From Parietichytrium sp. I65-24A (Eukaryota > Sar > Bigyra > Thraustochytrida > Thraustochytriidae), in contig BLSF01000018.1 in the NCBI GenBank assembly GCA_012862575.1, positions 501,680-565,679 on the forward strand: DNA of 64,000 nucleotides. Reading direction: 5' to 3'. Positions within the stretch are counted from its first letter, which is position 1. Each line of letters starts with the position of its first letter. The notes under the pieces were generated by a model that made no database searches, had not been told where the DNA came from, and saw only the letters and a list, made by a program, of their open reading frames with translations. This document shows, piece after piece, positions 1 through 11,720 of this stretch. The translations under genes and the position numbers were made by a program.

Positions 1-124
1 GGAGGGAATAGGTATTTGGGGAACGGAGCACTAGGACGTAGGACGGCAGGGCAGCAAGGCAGCAAGGCACCAGGGCGGGCGCCAAGGTGGTGCCTGCGAG
101 AGAGGCCTGAAGGGCGTTGGCGCA

Positions 125-2924
125 ATGTTGCCCTTAACGAGCAGGGAAGATGCGCTTGGGTGAGTTTGGAAGTGGGCCGGTTGGAATGGATTGCGAGGCC
201 GGTGACTGATGCGGAGTTTGATTCATTGTGTGCAGCAAGAGCGTGCCGCTGTACGCAGCATTTGGAGTTGCAAAGTGCGCGAGAACTGCCGGCGTGGTAG
301 TGGCTGTGGAGCTGCTGGTGCACATGCCGGTGATGGTGTTTTGCTTCCTTTGTCTCGTGTTCGCAACCGCGGCCGTGGTTGCCTTGCAAAAGCCTTTTGC
401 TGGGGCGAGGCGGCTCAGTAAGCAGCAGTGGCTGCGCGTGCTGATCAACGGACTGCTTTTGGCGGCCGCATGGGTTTTGTGGGCTAAGGGGCTGCAGGAA
501 TGCGGAGCACTGCGTACAGTGATTCTTGAGCACTCGCATGTGTGCTTTGCGGGATTACTCGGAACTTTTGTGCAAGGTAAGGCAGCTCATCGGCGAAAGC
601 GATCGAGTCGCGGAGAGATGGTCTTCCTCGCTGGTGTGTCACTTTTACTTTACCACAGCGTCCAAACGGACGCTGGAAAGGCAGATCCTGGAGCCCTGGA
701 TGCGGATGGTTCAACAACAAGGTCGCCAACCCCAGCCGAGGCATCTTCTGTATCCGGGGTCATGGACGAGCTTGGCCTTGTTTGGGGAATTATTCTCGTG
801 GTGGCTTCATCTCTGCTAGGCGCAGTGAGGCAAAAATTTGCCGCCAAGGTCGCCAAGGATATTGGCGGCGCAAAGAGGCTTCAGGCGCTTTCAATGATTG
901 CGAGTGTGGTGTGCTTATCTCCACTCGTCTTCTTGGACCTCGTTGGCGAGGCTGTGTTGGGCGCGGACTACGACTACTCTGTGCTGTCCTTGAATACTCT
1001 GTTCAAGTGCTCTACTGTTGGTCTTCTGGTCATTGTCTTGCAATTTTACTCAACATCCATAGGCTCTCTATACCTGAAAGACTCGATCTGCAATTTGATT
1101 GGGTTGGTGACCTCGTTTGTGTTTGCGCTGATTCTAATTTGGGTCTGGGACCCGACCAGTCTCAGCTCGATGGACAATGAAGAGCACTATTCTCTGTTGG
1201 TCGTTTCTTGGATTTTTGCAGCTGTGGGGTTGTTGGAAGTGTCCCGCTCTAGCGCTCTTTCCGAAAAGTCAATGGCTGCGTTGCCTTACAACTTTAACCA
1301 AGTCGAGAGCGAAGGGCCATTCAGTGCGGTATGGAGGACCTTCTCGAAGCGTGTGCTGGGAGACGACAGTTTGGACGAGATTTTTACGAGGATGCCGCCA
1401 ATGCCCTACTCTTCATCAAGTTGGAAAGAAGTCGATTTCAAAGGGTTGTCCAAGGGAGCGAGGAGGTTGCTGAGACACATTATGGCCTCTGCGGACTCCA
1501 GAAAAATTGCCATCTTTCTCACGATCAACATTTTATTCATGTTTGTGGAGATCATGGTTGGCATCTGGACCAACTCGCTTGGCTTGATCTCGGACGCTGG
1601 CCACATGTTCTTCGACTGCGCTGCGTTGTTCATCGGTCTTTTTGCGTCTTTCGTCTCGAAGTGGAAATCAGACCGGCACTACACGTTTGGGTATGCACGG
1701 TACGAAACTCTGTGCGGCTTTGTGAACGGCGTCTTTTTGGTTTTTATTGCAGTTTTTATTATGACGGAATCATTGGAGCGTCTGTCAGAGCCCCCAGAGC
1801 TGTCAACTAACGGCTTGCTGAGTACTTCGGTGATGGGCTTCCTGGTAAACTTGGTTGGCCTGGTATTTTTCCACGACCACGCGCACATGGGCTCCTCCGA
1901 AGAATCTTGCAATGGCGGGGGGCACTCCCACGCTCACCATGGGCACAGCCACAGCAACGATAATATGCACGGAGTGTTCTTGCATGTTCTCGCAGATGCT
2001 CTCGGGAGCCTCGGAGTCATCATCTCATCGCTTCTCATCGAGTACAAAGGTTGGTACATTGCTGATCCGCTCTGCTCCCTCATGATATCCATCTTGATTT
2101 TGCTTTCAGTTGTTCCTCTGCTGCGGTCGACGGCCCATTCATTGCTATTGGTTGTTCCTGACCATCTAGCCCACGACTTTGCAGGGGCGTTGGGAGATAT
2201 TCTGAGAATGCCAACAGTCCTTGGAATCCGAGAGCCACATTTGTGGCTGCACACATCCAACTATATGGTGGCGACCATGCACGTCATCGTATCATCTGAA
2301 TCGATCGAGCAACACGTATCCCGCGATGTGGAAAACCTTTTAAGATCCCGATTCTCCGATCTTCGAAGTGTCACCGTGGAGGTCTACAAGTCCGCAATCT
2401 ATTACGCCATGCTTGAGTCGCGAAAGCCAGTCAGCCTCCCGCTCTTCTGGGATGTCGGGAGCGGCGAGTTGGTGTACACAACTGAAGGTCTCTTAACGGA
2501 GGAGCTGAAAAGAGGTCATAGCTCAGTATTGCATCCCCACACCCCTCAAGGACATGGGCATTCGCACGGCTCACAGCCGTGCAGCCACAATCATGGTCAT
2601 CCGGTTGCTCAACCTGTCTCGCATGGCCATAGTCATGCCTCGACTCAACATGGTCACTCGCACGGCGGGCATAGTGGGCACAATGGGCATGGGCATGCTC
2701 AAAGTCATGGCCATGGTCATCACAGTGAAACACACGAGCACGCGCATGCACACGGGCATGGCGCTGCCCACAATCATGACCGCCGTACCAGCAATGGACA
2801 TGGTCATGCGCATGCGCATGGTGCAGGTCAGCATTCAAATTTCGGGCTTCAAGGGCAAAACTCCGGCACTGGTGCATACCCTGCGCAATCACATACTCCC
2901 CCGGTGCGATCACCACAGCTTTAA
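125..2924 (+). CDS. ZnT5/Msc2-like zinc transporter (cation diffusion facilitator) with His-rich C-terminal tail
   Basis: Predicted Zn2+/H+ antiporter of the CDF family, of the long ZnT5/Msc2/MTP12 kind that loads zinc into the secretory pathway. I read it as two exons, 125-159 and 236-2924 (907 aa). The ATG at 125 opens a frame that joins across a GTGAGT...TGTGCAG intron; without the splice the main frame has only a GTG start. Residues ~1-370 form a multi-helix membrane region of the kind seen at the N-terminus of ZnT5. The CDF core starts near 440. The paired zinc sites are HMFFD (~464) in TM2 and HVLAD (~596) in TM5, with a His-rich loop (~575-586) between TM4 and TM5. Residues ~768-870 are a second His-rich tail with about 34 His in 100 residues, which is unusual at this end. 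It is convergent with the WDR27-like gene. The family is secure; the organelle is inferred. Confidence 0.92.
160..235 (+). other. intron 1 of the zinc transporter gene
   Basis: 76-nt intron with a GTGAGT donor and a TGTGCAG acceptor, and a possible branch point CTGAT at about 206. It splits a Gly codon (GG|C). Removing it gives the gene its only plausible ATG. Confidence 0.85.
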
Positions 2925-3264
2925 TTTGCCGTCTCTTCTTTTCAATGCAGCTTACTAAATTTAGGCCTTCCGCTAGCGCTTGGCACTCCCTTACGCCATT
3001 TGATATTCACGGCTTCTTTCTTGATATTGTCCATGTGTGTTTGAAGTTGAACCGAAATTACACTGAGAGGCCTTGGCTTATCTTAAATTACATAGTTTCT
3101 AAATTTCTAATTCTGTTCGGGAAAATACAAAATTCGAAACGAAGATCGGAGAAGAAATTTATTTCTTGTTCAACCAGTCGACAGCGGTAAAAGTCGGCAA
3201 AGTGATAAGTAATTGTATTGTTCAGTATCGGCGCCACTGACAAAGGTCCTTTGGTTCCTGCCGT
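2925..3264. other. short spacer between convergent 3' ends
   Basis: This 340-nt AT-leaning spacer separates the ends of the zinc transporter (+) and the WDR27-like gene (-). It presumably holds both 3' UTRs. I see no RNA gene or repeat in it. Confidence 0.6.
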
Positions 3265-6089
3265 TTATGCACGATCATTGTAAAATCGCAGTTTGCCGTC
3301 ATAGCACGCTGTCACGAGCTGAGGGACTAGCGGATGGTAGCTCACGTCGGAGACCGTGTCCCGATGCTTGTCCCACAATCTTTCAATGGCCTCGCCCATT
3401 CGAATATCGAAAATGTACGCCGAATTGTCTTCCGATCCAGTGGCGACATACCTCATGCACGGGCTGAGTGATAGACCGACCGTCTGGACGCGGTTCTTGT
3501 GCCCAGTAAGAGACACGACGTTTGATTTGGAACGAAGGTCCCAGAGCTTTATTGTGCCTCCGTTCGAAGTTGACGAAGAGAGAAACATATCGAATGATGA
3601 AGTGGGGTGTGAGGCATGTAAGGCGTTGGAAGGTAAGACGATGGAATGTGCAGCGCGATCTCCGAGTTCGGAGCTGCTGGGGAACGCCCGGACTAGACTG
3701 TTTGATGCAGCGTCTATAACAGCAATCGACCGGTCAGAGCGAGCGACAACAATGAGATTAGACAGGAAAGAGTTGATACACGCAAAGCTGGTGATAGTTT
3801 GGGCATCCTCCCGGCAATCCCATGTCGCCACTGTACGCTGATTTTTGGACCCGCTTTGCGAGCATTCAGCATTCTTCAATTGGTTTCTGCGTTGCTGGGT
3901 TTTGATATCTTTGGACGGAAGAATCATCTCCTCGTCAATCTGAAAGTGGTGCATGCGAAGTTTGCTACCGGACGCAACCAGAACAAACTTGTCAAGGTAA
4001 AAGAAGGAGGCCTTTGTGACTGCAGCCACTTTTGAGGTCGCATCTGATGCAGAGGCAAATGTTGCCAGAGGACTGGAAAAGTGTGTACTCCATAACTTTG
4101 CAGTCCCGTCAACAGAGCCAGTGACGATAAGTGGGCGCTGTGGAAGGTTTAGCGTCCCTTCGAAGTTAGTCCGAAGGTGGTTGTTTGCATGACTGAACTC
4201 GATGGATTGGACCACATCTTGATGGCCAATGAGGTCTGTGCCTTCTCCCTTAGACTTTGCAAGGGGCAAACGATATATTCGAGCAGTTTTGTCCGTAGAG
4301 CACGATCCCAGAAACAAGCCATCGTCTGAATGGGTTGCCTGAAGAACTGCTCCAGCGTGAGCAAGCTTCTCTTCCATGCCATCTTCTAATTGGCGCAAAT
4401 GACTCGTGACACCACAGTCGTTGGGATACAAGGTTTCGCCTTTGGTTCTGTTCAAAAGAGCCGCCCCGACACCCCTGGAGCCCTTCACCTTGCCTTTCTT
4501 TGCAGCAAAAATTCCCTTCTTGGGTGGCGCCGCGGCATAACCGCTTGACTGAATTTTTTGATGAAATGTAACCGGCTTGTCAAGAGTTGAACGCTTGTTG
4601 GCTTTTTTGGACTGCGAATTATTTTTCGTTGCACGACAGCCGGACGTTGAATCGGAATTGCTTGGCTTGAACTTTAGGGGCGACCCGTCCGGCGGATCAT
4701 CCGAAGGGAAAAACGACAGCTCCACGTCAATATCCTCCTCCCGTTCAGCAGCTGGACTGAATATGTCAGAATCTTCGGCAACACTTGAAGGATATTTGGA
4801 GTTCAACGTCTGTCCCGGAGTCGAATGTGACTTGTCTACAGTGCAAGGTTTTGGGAGGCAATTAGAGACGCCCTCCACTTTGTTTGACTCGGTGTTTGGG
4901 AGCATGTGCGACACGATTTGTAATGAGTTCTCAAAACAGCATCTCAAAACGCCAAGGTTGACATTTGGGGGAACGCAAACGCAAGCCAAGTCCGAAACTG
5001 GTTGCTCCAATTTGATAGCGTTGCACATTTGCTTCGTTCCAGCATCTAGGATGACTACCTCCATGGAAAACGCAACCCATATTTTTTCACCTGTGGCTGA
5101 ACAGCTAACTATATCTTGGGCGTCAAGATCGTCTTCTTGATTCCCCTCGATTGAGGAAGAAGCACGCGTCCAAAATATTGAAGGTGGTCCGCTGGAAGAG
5201 CAGTCTAAATGGTACACCGTTGAGGATGCCCCGCCGAAGAGCACGCCAAACATTTCGTCGGGGGCGACTGAGAGTCCGCGCGGGGACAGGTTCTCGAGAC
5301 CGATACAAAGTCGTGGCTGCAGCCCTTCAGTAGTGTCAAATACTTGGCACACCTCATCCTGTCTCAGCACCACAAGGCCGACGTGATCATCGGGAAGCTG
5401 GCAAAAAGTAGAGCTAGAGACTATCGCCTGCTCCGCTGTTACTGCTGAGGCCACTAAACTTTGGCGGGAATAGTTGAAAAGTAAGATGTTTTCGGCTTGG
5501 CAGACGGCAAAGAGCGAGGCGAACGCAGAGAAAGCGCTCTGGAAGCAGAGGATCGCGGGGAGTTCCGAATGATCTTTTCTCTTTACGGCATTCCAAAACA
5601 TTTCAGACAAGTCACTTTGCAGAACGTAGTCGCAGGATTCGTGGCGTAGGTTCCAGAGCTGGAGTGATTTCGGGCCGGAGACTGTGCACAAGACGCCCGT
5701 TGGCTGAAAACATCTCAACGCAAACAGGTTAGAAAGATCGGGACATTCCATGTCAAAGCAAAAGCAAAGGAAAGAGAGATATCGAAGAACTCACACCAAA
5801 GGCCAAGCCCCGAGGGCCGTGTTCGTGAGGCATTGGTATGAACATGCATGGCTCGGCATCTTGTTCTTCCGTCAAGTCTGCGATTCGCCAAACAGAAATG
5901 TACTTTGACTCCCGGGTGCTCGCCGCGGCCCATCTGTAAACACGCAAACGATTCCCAGTCAACCCAAAGGAAATGTTTCGTCTGCAAGGCCGCTCTCATC
6001 CCAACTCACTTTTCTCCAATCGCCACCAGCTCGGCCGGCCCCGGCGTGTTCACCGTGCATGCGAGCAAGTCCCTGCCAGCGTCCGCCAT
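3265..6089 (-). CDS. WD40-repeat protein, WDR27-like
   Basis: Predicted beta-propeller scaffold protein. I read three exons: 6089-6010, 5933-5795 and 5703-3265 (885 aa). Both joins restore a smooth WD40 reading. The first gives LVAIGEKWAAAS followed by a VWRI strand. The second gives GLAFG followed by PTGVLCTVSG. The first propeller spans ~1-300. An acidic low-complexity linker rich in Ser and Lys follows (~340-440). The second propeller lies at ~460-885, with recognisable repeats ending in DKTARIYRL, DGTAKLWS, GGTIKLWDL, DNSAYIFDI and DGKLRFYN. The two-propeller layout and the last repeats resemble WDR27, whose role is poorly known; this assignment rests on memory of the family. Exons 1-2 and the start of exon 3 are repeated at 6888-7308, beyond the first N. 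Confidence 0.75.
5704..5794 (-). other. intron 2 of the WDR27-like gene
   Basis: 91-nt phase-0 intron, GTGAGT donor and TTTTCAG acceptor, with a CTAAC branch-like site near the acceptor. Splicing joins GLAFG to PTGVL. Confidence 0.85.
5934..6009 (-). other. intron 1 of the WDR27-like gene
   Basis: 76-nt intron, GTGAGT donor and TTTACAG acceptor. It splits a Lys codon (AA|A) and joins an ATG-started 26-codon exon to the first WD40 strand. Confidence 0.82.
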
Positions 6090-6885
6090 CCCCTCCCAGA
6101 GCTCAAGTTCCGACGCTCCTTCCCGCTGGCGCCTCCAGCATGCTCGCTCAACAGACTTTTCTAAACTTTGATCGCACCGACGCACCTACGCATCAACAGT
6201 TGCGATGGCTGGGAGCACCGTGTCGCTCTCACTCTTGTCACTCTCAAATCTCTCTCAATCAAACAAACTTTCAACCAAATCCACGTGACCAAATCAATAA
6301 ACTTTTTTTGACTGGCTCTCTCTCTTGTCTTGCTCGCCATTGCTTGCCTTTTCATTCATCTAAGCTTAGCAGAGACCATAGACGCACGTATAAGGGAAAG
6401 AAGACCGTTGGTGTAGTGACGACCGTGACCGTGACCATTATTACGACTATGACTATGGCCATCACTTATCACTGTGACTATGACTATGACTTATCATTGT
6501 GACTATGAATAAGACTTTTACCACTATTACTACTACCGCTACCATTATTAAGACTACGATTAAGAAATACATTAGGTTCCATGATGAGCATGATGAGCAT
6601 GATGGGTGAAGGCGGAGAAGGGAGTGGAGATCTTTGGTTTTCACTGCGGCGCAATGACTCAGAGGCTGTGCTTGCCATGCCACTGTTCCATTGTTCCCAC
6701 TGTTCCAGCTCAAAAGCTTCAGAGGAACAATACTTGTGATCGATGACTTGTCACTACCGGCACTATTCCTTGCGAAAACCCAACTCCAAAACCGTCCAAA
6801 TTCCATCAAAAATTCAGAGTTCAGAACAGAATTCAGAATTCAGAATTCAGATTTTGATTTTGGTTTTGAATTTTTTTTTCCTTTC

Positions 6886-6886
6886 N
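6886..6886. other. single N, contig junction 1
   Basis: An ambiguous base between the two copies of duplicated block 1. Sequence on its left ends in cctttc; sequence on its right restarts about 1.2 kb upstream in the same locus. Confidence 0.95.
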
Positions 6887-6887
6887 C

Positions 6888-7308
6888 TTCGGGCCGGAGA
6901 CTGTGCACAAGACGCCCGTTGGCTGAAAACATCTCAACGCAAACAGGTTAGAAAGATCGGGACATTCCATGTCAAAGCAAAAGCAAAGGAAAGAGAGATA
7001 TCGAAGAACTCACACCAAAGGCCAAGCCCCGAGGGCCGTGTTCGTGAGGCATTGGTATGAACATGCATGGCTCGGCATCTTGTTCTTCCGTCAAGTCTGC
7101 GATTCGCCAAACAGAAATGTACTTTGACTCCCGGGTGCTCGCCGCGGCCCATCTGTAAACACGCAAACGACTCCCAGTCAACCCAAAGGAAATGTTTCGT
7201 CTGCAAGGCCGCTCTCATCCCAACTCACTTTTCCCCAATCGCCACCAGCTCGGCCGGCCCCGGCGTGTTCACCGTGCATGCGAGCAAGTCCCTGCCAGCG
7301 TCCGCCAT
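6888..7308 (-). pseudogene. truncated second copy of WDR27-like exons 1-3 (probably an assembly duplicate)
   Basis: Equivalents of exon 1 (7308-7229), exon 2 (7152-7014) and the first 35 nt of exon 3 (6922-6888) of the WDR27-like gene, then the N. Splice sites and start codon are intact, but the rest of the gene is absent. It is best read as the other allele's contig end and not as a true pseudogene. Confidence 0.7.
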
Positions 7309-8118
7309 CCCCTCCCAGAGCTCAAGTTCCGACGCTCCTTCCCGCTGGCGCCTCCAGCATGCTCGCTCGACAGACTTTGCTAAACTTTGATCGCACTGAC
7401 GCACCTACGCACCTACGCATCAACAATTGCGATGGCTGGGAGCACCGTGTCGCTCTCACTCTTGTCACTCTTGTCACTCTCAAATCTCTCAATCAAAACA
7501 AAACTTTCAACCAAATTGACCAAATCAATAAACTTTTTTTGACTTGCTCTCTCTCTTGTCTTGCTCGCCATTGCTTGCCTTTTCATTCATCTAAGCTTAG
7601 CAGAGACCATAGACGCACGTATAAGGGAAAGAAGACCGTTGGTGTAGTGTTTTACTAGTAGCTACGACTCTGAATATTGTGACTATCACTGTGACTATGA
7701 CTTATCACTGTGACTATGACTTATCATTGTGACTATGGATAAGACTTTTACCACTACTACTACTACCGCTACTATTATTAGTACTACGATTAAGAAATAC
7801 ATTAGGTTTTATGATGAGCATGATGAGCATGATGGTCATGATGGGTGAAGGGGAAGAAGGGAGTGGAGATCTTTGGTTTTCACTGCAGCGCACTGACTCA
7901 GAGGCTGTGCTTGCCACGCCACTGTTCCATTGTTTCATTGTTCCCACTGTTCCCACTGTTGCCAGCTCAAAAGCTTCAGAGGAACAATACTTGTGATCGA
8001 TGACTTGTCATTACCGGCACTATTCCTTGCGAAAACCCAACTCCAAAATCGTCCAAATTCCATCCAAAATTCAGAATTCAGAATTCAGAATTCAGGTTTT
8101 GAATTTTTTTTTCCTTTC
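6888..8118. repeat. right copy of duplicated block 1
   Basis: Second copy (1231 nt) of 5669-6885. Differences include an extra CACCTACG-type unit near 7405 and an extra TTGTCACTC near 7470. It continues past the end of the left copy into unique DNA upstream of HIRA. Confidence 0.93.
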
Positions 8119-8353
8119 AAAAAAGAAAAGGGTACGAGGAGGGTAATGGTTGGCACTAGCATTTCCTCCCTCAGTAAAAACAAACGAGTGTCCCAGTGTC
8201 CTCGCGTACACCTGCGTACACCTGCGTACACCTGCGGCTTCAGAGTCTCTCACTCGAACGCGCGCGCTGTGTAGGCAGTGCGTAGGCTCGCGGTCCTCTA
8301 TTCGTCTGTTTGGAAGAGTGGAAGTGTGCAAGTCTGGGAGAGATTGGGCGCAG
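8119..8353 (+). promoter_or_regulatory. upstream region of HIRA
   Basis: 235 nt of unique DNA between duplicated block 1 and the HIRA start. It contains three tandem TGCGTACACC-type units at about 8208-8235. I cannot identify a TATA box or initiator with confidence. Confidence 0.3.
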
Positions 8354-11300
8354 ATGGCGATGCGGCTGTGGCGACCGGAGTGCGTGGTGCATTCGGTGAA
8401 GGATGTGCGCGATCAGATCAACGCAATGGCGGTCCAGCCAGGAGGCGAGCGCGTGGCGACAGCCGGGACAGGTGAGTTTTCGTTTGGCTGGCTTCGGGTT
8501 CTCTGGTTGAAGTTTAGGTTTAGGTTTAGGTTTTGTTGGACCATGACCAGGGGGGTAGGTTGAAAGGAAATAGGAAAAAGTCGTTTGCTGACGGACGTTG
8601 AGGGTTGAGGGTCGTTGTGCAGATTCAAAAATCAAGGTGTGGAGCCTAGAGGCGCTGCTGAAGGCGGCGAGAGAGGGCCGCGAAGAGACTGAGACGGTGG
8701 AGAACGTTTTGCTTTGTACGATGAGCGGGCAGGAGAACTGTGTGCAGTGCCTGGCTTGGTCGCCGGACGGCAAGTTTATCGCCTCAGGTGATGATGGATC
8801 ATTGGTAAAGTTGTGGGTTAGAAAGGGCAAAGGCTCCAGCGGGGTTGGGAATTTGGTGGATTCTGCGGAAGATAATCTGGAGCACTGGAAATGTGTTGCA
8901 ACATTCCGAGGTCATCAAATGGATGTGACAGCACTATCCTGGGCTCCGGATAGCTCAGCACTGGCATCAAGTAGCATTGACAACACGGTTCGTATTTGGA
9001 GTGTTGATGAAAGCTACGAGAAGCGTAGTTTCGGAATCCTTGTGACGGACTGCAGGGCAGTGCTGAACGGTCACAACGGATGGGCAAAAGGCGTGGCTTG
9101 GGACCCAGTGGGGAGGTATCTCGCCAGCTCGTCAGACGATAAATCAGTGATAATATGGAGGTGCAGTGACTGGCGCGAAGAAGCGCGCATTGAAGAGCCT
9201 TTTAAGCGGTCCACATGCACCTCGACTCGGAGACAAATCAGCTGGTCTCCGGACGGAATCTTTCTGTGCGTCTCGCACGCATTTGACGACCCCAAGCATG
9301 TAGCATGCGTGGTAGAGAGAAACAAGTGGCAGGATACGGACAATGCGGTCCGGCTCGTGGGTCACACGCAGCCCGTGGGATTGTGCAGTTTCAGCCCCTG
9401 CATATATGAGCGAACGCGGCAGACCAAGTCAGGTAAACTCTCTCAATCGAGGGTGTGTGTGGTAGCCATCACATGCGAAAAGCCAACCTTATCAGTGTGG
9501 ACTCCAGGGAGGGATCGGCCGCTAATTGTGTGCAAAGGGTTGTGCGAGGAGCAGATTCTGGACATGCAGTGGACGAGCGATGGGTCAGCGCTGTTGATGT
9601 GTTCGATGGACGGGTACTTGGTCATCTTGGATTGCCAGAGTTTTAAAACGCACCACGACGTCGGGGAAGCTATTCGTGCAGAGGAGGTGCAGAGCTTACT
9701 GCAGGAGTATTATGGAGATGAAAAGTTCCGCCAGACGGAACCCATGGTCGTCGAGACGGTGTTGCAGCACAGAATGGAGAGTTTATCGAAAAGTGACTCC
9801 GTTGCGCCTGGGGCGGCGCTCGACACTTCGACGTCAACGCATACCCGTCCGAATAGCGAAAATAGCAAAGGCGCCGAGAGTGCTCCATTGAAAGAAAGCC
9901 ATCAACGAGAGACGAGAACTGCGGATGGGCGTCGACGCATCAGCCCAATGATGATTGTGCAACCTTCTGAGGATGGCCCAGAGGACAGGTCGCTCAGTGG
10001 CTCCAAAACCTCAGCGGACATCGTGCACGCCGTTCAGGTAAAGCGGCGAAAGGTTAACGAGGATGCAGGCACCTCGACAATGTTGAATAGAATGGGGCCT
10101 GGGGACAAAGTGGAGATTGGATTCTCAACAGACCGCTCGACAGCGACATCAAATGTTGGCGCAAGTGAACCTAGTTCTTCACAAGGGGGCTGTTCGGGCC
10201 CAGCAGCTCCAACAAAAACGGTTGTGGTGGGCGTACTCGAGGGACCTCGGGATAGCGTCTTCGAAGGTGTTTCGGTCGCTGGGAACAGCTTTAGCCGGAG
10301 CGTGCGGCATCGCAGTGGCGAAACGTCCGTGGTAGAGGCTGTCGTGTCGGAAATCGCCGTGGGGGTGAAGGCGTCGAGGAGTGAAAGTCGCCTCACGCAT
10401 GTTCGGGAGTCAGGAGAGGAGATATGGAATGCTCTTGTTCCAGGCAAAGTGGTCGATCTCTGCGGAAATGGCTATTTTGTCGGAGCCGCCACAGATTTAG
10501 GCACGCTGTCTCTATTCGGTCGCGGAGGGGAGTTGTTGATTCCCCCTATCCAGCTTGCAGCAGCCATCAGTTGCTTGTTCACCGCACCCGGTGCAAACGA
10601 GCATTTGCTCGGCTGTGTCACAGCAGACGGGTTTGTTCGAGTATGGGACGTGCGGCGTATGGTCTGCATCGTTCCAGCGACGCGCGTAGACCCTGTCTTT
10701 GCGCTCGTAAAGCGCGGAAAGAGCGGCCAAGCGGAAAAAATAAGAGTGCAAGCGAGCCAAGGCTTCAATATGAATAAATCTGTTTTTGGGGCGAAACTAG
10801 AGTCTGCTGCTGAGCCCAGTAAGCCACTGGGGAAGGGAGAAGATGGCAAAAAATCGCCGAGTAAGGTGCAGCGCGAAGGCTTTGCGACTTTTTCTCTGCG
10901 CCAAAATGGCACTCCGGTGGTGTTTTGCGTAGCTAGGCCGGGGATGCTCGACGGTGGAGACACGGCCGCAGAAGAATTCGGGGATTTGTGGGAGTGCGGG
11001 GCCCTCGGAGAGCCCTGTGCTGCATTTGCTCTTGTTCCAAACATGAATGCGTGGGTCCGGGTGGCCAACCTGGCAGACTCAATGGAGACTGAATTTTTCA
11101 GTTTGGATTCAGAATTCCCAGAAAAGGTTGATTCATCAGCCCGGAATACCCAGGAAGACCTGTCCCTGAACACCGCGCGAGCGGAGGCCAACTACAATGG
11201 CTATTTGTTCCTGTTGCAGCAGGCAGTGAGAAGAGGAGGCGGCAGCTCAGCGGCGAATCAGGTTATTTCAATGCCGCCTGGCGTGCGCGCCAAGAGCGAC

Positions 11301-11720
11301 CGCCTTCGTCAGGCAGAGGTAGGGAAGGGCCATCTCGAGAGCTTGCTGTGCAGCGCGGGTATCTTGGGCTCGCCAGAGGCTTATCGCTCGTGGCTCAATC
11401 TGTACGTTCGCCGGTTGGTGGACGACGTTGACGTGGGGCGGGTCCAGGCACTATGCGAATCCCTCTTGGAGAGGAATGCCGGGCATGCTGTCCTGGCAGA
11501 GTCCAAGAACTTGATAGATCAGCTGGACGAGCTCGTCAGCGGCGGGCAGGAGCCAGCGCCGAGCGGCGACAGCAGACATAGAGCGCCGCTGCGGACTCTC
11601 TTTGGCCGCTTTTCCGGAGTCGAGTTGCTCCGGACGGAAGTTCTACCCACTTTGTCGCAAAGCCTCGCGATGCAAAAGTTGGTCGCAGAGTATCACACCC
11701 GCATGGCGGCTACCGACTAG
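8354..11720 (+). CDS. HIRA: HIRA histone H3.3 chaperone subunit
   Basis: Scaffold of the HIR complex, which deposits H3.3-H4 independently of replication. Two exons, 8354-8471 and 8623-11720 (1071 aa). The first encodes the HIRA start, MAMRLWRPECVVHS, and joins in frame at TAGT|DSKIKVW. Seven WD40 repeats cover ~1-370. A short basic motif, GRRRISPMM (~475-483), matches the B domain through which HIRA binds ASF1. The C-terminal Hira domain follows at ~620-720, including GCVTADGFVRVWDV. The C-terminal helical part (~880-1071) is the region that trimerises or binds partners in other species. Length and order match animal and plant HIRA. Its 5' end faces that of the WDR27-like gene, about 2.3 kb apart including the duplicated block. 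Confidence 0.95.
8472..8622 (+). other. intron 1 of HIRA
   Basis: 151-nt intron with a GTGAGT donor, a GTTGTGCAG acceptor and a possible branch site TGCTGAC at 8586. It splits an Asp codon (G|AT). It carries three TTTAGG units at 8513-8530. Confidence 0.9.

Larger units (their letters stand above)
5669..6885. repeat. left copy of duplicated block 1
   Basis: This 1217-nt block repeats as 6888-8118 with scattered substitutions and short indels. It contains the 5' exons of the WDR27-like gene and its upstream DNA. It stops exactly at the N at 6886. Confidence 0.93.

Noticed and set aside
8513-8534. TTTAGG repeats in the HIRA intron as a telomere insertion
   Set aside because: Only three units, too short to infer an event.
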